Below, piece by piece: positions 39,273 to 40,944 of a DNA stretch of 40,944 nucleotides. The position numbers and the translations under genes are program-made. Origin of the DNA: an uncultured Bacteroidia bacterium (GTDB lineage Bacteria; Bacteroidota; Bacteroidia; Bacteroidales; F082). The stretch's first letter is position 1. Every line of letters starts with the position of its first letter. Location of the stretch: assembly GCA_913009755.1 (NCBI GenBank), contig CAJVWU010000033.1:1-40944 (forward strand), given 5' to 3'. The notes under the pieces are model-generated. The model saw nothing but the letters and a program-made list of their open reading frames with translations, was not told where the DNA came from and ran no database searches.

Positions 39273-39280
39273 TACTTTTG
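39273..39280 (+). promoter_or_regulatory. -7 promoter element of the DUF2892 gene
   Basis: TACTTTTG matches TAnnTTTG, 41 bases before the ATG at 39322. Confidence 0.5.
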
Positions 39281-39321
39281 CCCCATAATTTATAATAATC
39301 ATTCACTAAAAATTTATAATC

Positions 39322-39531
39322 ATGAAAAATAATATGGGATCAGCCGATAAAATCATCCGCATACTATTGGCTATCGTATTTGCCGCATTGTATTTTACAG
39401 GAACCGTAACCGGGACATGGGGCATTATTTTATTAATTCTTGCTGCTGTTTTCATTTTAACCGGCCTGGTGAGTTTTTGCCCTTTGTATTTGCCTTTTCA
39501 TATAAATACAGGTAAGAAAAAAGAGGTTTAA
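39322..39531 (+). CDS. DUF2892 (YgaP-like) membrane protein
   Basis: The 69-residue protein has the family opening MKNNMGSADKIIRILLAIVFAALYF, a short GT-rich turn, a second membrane helix (WGIILLILAAVFILTGLVSF) and the conserved CPLYLPFHI near the end. In other bacteria this unit is alone or fused to a rhodanese domain (YgaP) and is linked to sulfur or redox metabolism; no rhodanese part is present here. A Crp-type site and a -7 box lie directly upstream, and the Crp/Fnr gene precedes it, so it is a likely target of that regulator. Confidence 0.9.
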   Translation: MKNNMGSADKIIRILLAIVFAALYFTGTVTGTWGIILLILAAVFILTGLVSFCPLYLPFHINTGKKKEV

Positions 39532-39588
39532 CATCAGCCGGGCTTTTACGGTGAACAAGCCAAATTCAACATAGGAAAAATGTCAAAT

Positions 39589-40944
39589 TTATTTTCCGCT
39601 GATGATCACCTTCTGTTTATCCGCCACCTTACCCTTATCGAACAATACCACCACATACAGCCCCGGCGGCAGGCCGGCAATGTTGATTTCGTATTCCCGT
39701 TTGTAAAGCTGAACCGGAAGATGTTTTACCACCTGCCCGTTGGTATTGTATAGTTTGAGATCAGTGCCTTTGGTTAGGTCGCCGAGGGTAACCGTCAGTT
39801 TTGTACTTGCCGGGTTGGGATGAACCTGTATCCGCTGCATTTGTTCGTACAGCTCCTGCAGGTTGACAATGGTGGTATCCAAATCAATGGTATCGGAAAC
39901 AATCTCGTGGGGGCATAAGCTGTCGTAAACGCGGGGTTGGGTATAGATGCTGTCGTATTCCAAATCCCTGTTGAACTTCCAGAGGTAAATGTCCCAGTTG
40001 TTACCAATATAAAAATTACCGGCAACAAGGTATTTGTTGTCGTGGGTGATGATGGAGGAATAAAAAGAGCTTGTTACGTTCAACAAATCCCGTTGTACAA
40101 GGATGTTGCCAAGTGTATCGGTTTTCATTACCCCGTTATGAATCACATCGTCAAAGTCTCTCCACGTTGCGCCGATGAACAAAATAGAGTCTTCCATGAT
40201 GCTTATCGTTGTGGCGCCGCCCCCATCTGCATTTTCAATTAAATCTTTGGAATATAATTGTGATCCCGTATCGCTGATTTTAAATAATTCCGGCCTGTCA
40301 CCGGGAAAATCAACGGATGAATTACGACCCGCAGAATAAATACTACCATTTAAAGAAAATACAGATTTATGAGCAACTCCGTAAAAATAGTCATTAACCC
40401 CCCACAGCAAATGCCACATCTCGTTGCCCGTGCTGTCAATTTTGATGAACATGGGGCGCACATACCGGGCATTGGTGTCTTCGCCCGGGTTGTACTGGTA
40501 ATACAGGCCGGTGATCAAATACTCGTTGTTGCTGTTTTTTAGCAGGTTGTAGCCATCTTCGTCATTGGTGCCCAGGGTCCATTTGGCATACACCTTTTGC
40601 CAGACGATCTCCCCGTTCTGGTCTATCTTAAACAACCAAATGCGTTCATTGGCCAAATCATTGCCCCAGTAGGAAAGCATCATGAGGTAACTGCTGTCGG
40701 GCATCTGGACAACACCCACAGGAAACTGGTCCTCATCGTTGTCAATAAAAACCTTATTCCATTCTTTTTCACCGCATTTATTAAGCTTCATAATAAAAAC
40801 GTTACTTGTGTATCCGAAGTTAGATGTACCACTTAATAAAATATAACCGCCGTCATAAGTTTGTTGCACATAATTACCGTCAATTCTGTCATCTGCGCCT
40901 CCGCCAATGATTTTCTGCCATAATATTTCGCCATTAATATCTGT
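39589..40944 (-). CDS. T9SS-secreted repeat protein, 5' end outside the window
   Basis: The frame is open to the right edge, so this is the C-terminal 451 residues of a longer protein. It has ~50-residue repeats with 'NGEIxWQKxYG' patterns (DINGEILWQKIIGGG, QNGEIVWQKVYAKW, DSTGNEMWHLLWGVN), as in the gene at 30944, and a type A T9SS sorting domain over the last ~75 residues (RIQVHPNPASTKLTVTLG ... GLPPGLYVVVLFDKGK). A surface-attached or released protein is expected. The signal peptide should lie beyond the edge. The apparent start at 40869 is a GTG inside the frame and should not be used. Confidence 0.85.
   Translation of the reverse strand, partial: TDINGEILWQKIIGGGADDRIDGNYVQQTYDGGYILLSGTSNFGYTSNVFIMKLNKCGEKEWNKVFIDNDEDQFPVGVVQMPDSSYLMMLSYWGNDLANERIWLFKIDQNGEIVWQKVYAKWTLGTNDEDGYNLLKNSNNEYLITGLYYQYNPGEDTNARYVRPMFIKIDSTGNEMWHLLWGVNDYFYGVAHKSVFSLNGSIYSAGRNSSVDFPGDRPELFKISDTGSQLYSKDLIENADGGGATTISIMEDSILFIGATWRDFDDVIHNGVMKTDTLGNILVQRDLLNVTSSFYSSIITHDNKYLVAGNFYIGNNWDIYLWKFNRDLEYDSIYTQPRVYDSLCPHEIVSDTIDLDTTIVNLQELYEQMQRIQVHPNPASTKLTVTLGDLTKGTDLKLYNTNGQVVKHLPVQLYKREYEINIAGLPPGLYVVVLFDKGKVADKQKVIISGK

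Noticed and set aside
1..40944. CRISPR arrays, tRNA or rRNA genes, and transposases
   Set aside because: No regularly spaced repeats, no cloverleaf-like segments with a GTTCGA-type T arm, and no DDE or integrase motifs were found by eye. A tRNA and Rfam scan would settle it.

Overview
The window is a gene-dense chromosomal segment of a Bacteroidota bacterium, most likely of the Bacteroidales/Marinilabiliales side. The evidence is C-terminal type IX secretion (T9SS) sorting domains on several secreted proteins, a TonB-dependent receptor, Bacteroidota-style -7 boxes (TAnnTTTG) in front of many genes instead of Shine-Dalgarno sites, a methylmalonyl-CoA epimerase, and a large-type IspG. No rRNA, tRNA, CRISPR array or intact transposase was seen.

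Left part (1-6642): a truncated sugar-epimerase-like gene, then diphosphomevalonate decarboxylase, a secreted thioredoxin-fold protein, panC-panD (pantothenate), a YbhN/LPG-synthase-like membrane protein, rfaE2 (ADP-heptose) and radA. An intergenic stretch rich in inverted repeats (6643-6964) follows. Then come an ECF sigma factor and a small membrane protein (possible anti-sigma) on the minus strand, divergent from a secreted M64 metallopeptidase.

Central part (9501-17486): the most unusual region. It is a seven-gene, single-strand, tightly packed set: PqqD-like protein, ATP-grasp ligase, LysA-fold PLP decarboxylase with an altered substrate motif, eIF-2B-like protein lacking the isomerase cysteine, a urea-transporter/M23-peptidase fusion, an outer-membrane barrel with TPR repeats, and a TPR protein. 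I read it as a candidate system that makes an amino-acid- or peptide-derived compound and moves it across the envelope. A 20-nt hairpin repeat lies before and inside the set.

17620-29207: a secreted DUF302-like protein, ispG, and a small AT-rich module (membrane protein, winged-helix regulator, CreD) whose two transcription units share an almost identical inverted-repeat operator. Then mce, udk, a zinc-ribbon membrane protein, a DUF6249 protein, tryptophanase, free-methionine-sulfoxide reductase, an MntP-like membrane protein without its acidic residues, a secreted endonuclease I and queD.

29217-32476 is an accessory patch: a HigBA toxin-antitoxin pair with a perfect inverted-repeat operator, a decayed second HigA copy, fragments of T9SS cargo proteins, and an intact T9SS cargo protein. 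32593-36588 holds a TonB receptor locus with two envelope proteins, and an Rrf2 regulator. 36667-39531 holds a fructosamine-kinase-family protein, an ATP-cone/Mrr-like nuclease, and a Crp/Fnr regulator followed by a DUF2892 gene whose promoter carries a well-placed Crp-type site. The right edge cuts a second long T9SS cargo gene on the minus strand.

All calls come from reading motifs by eye. No database search was run.
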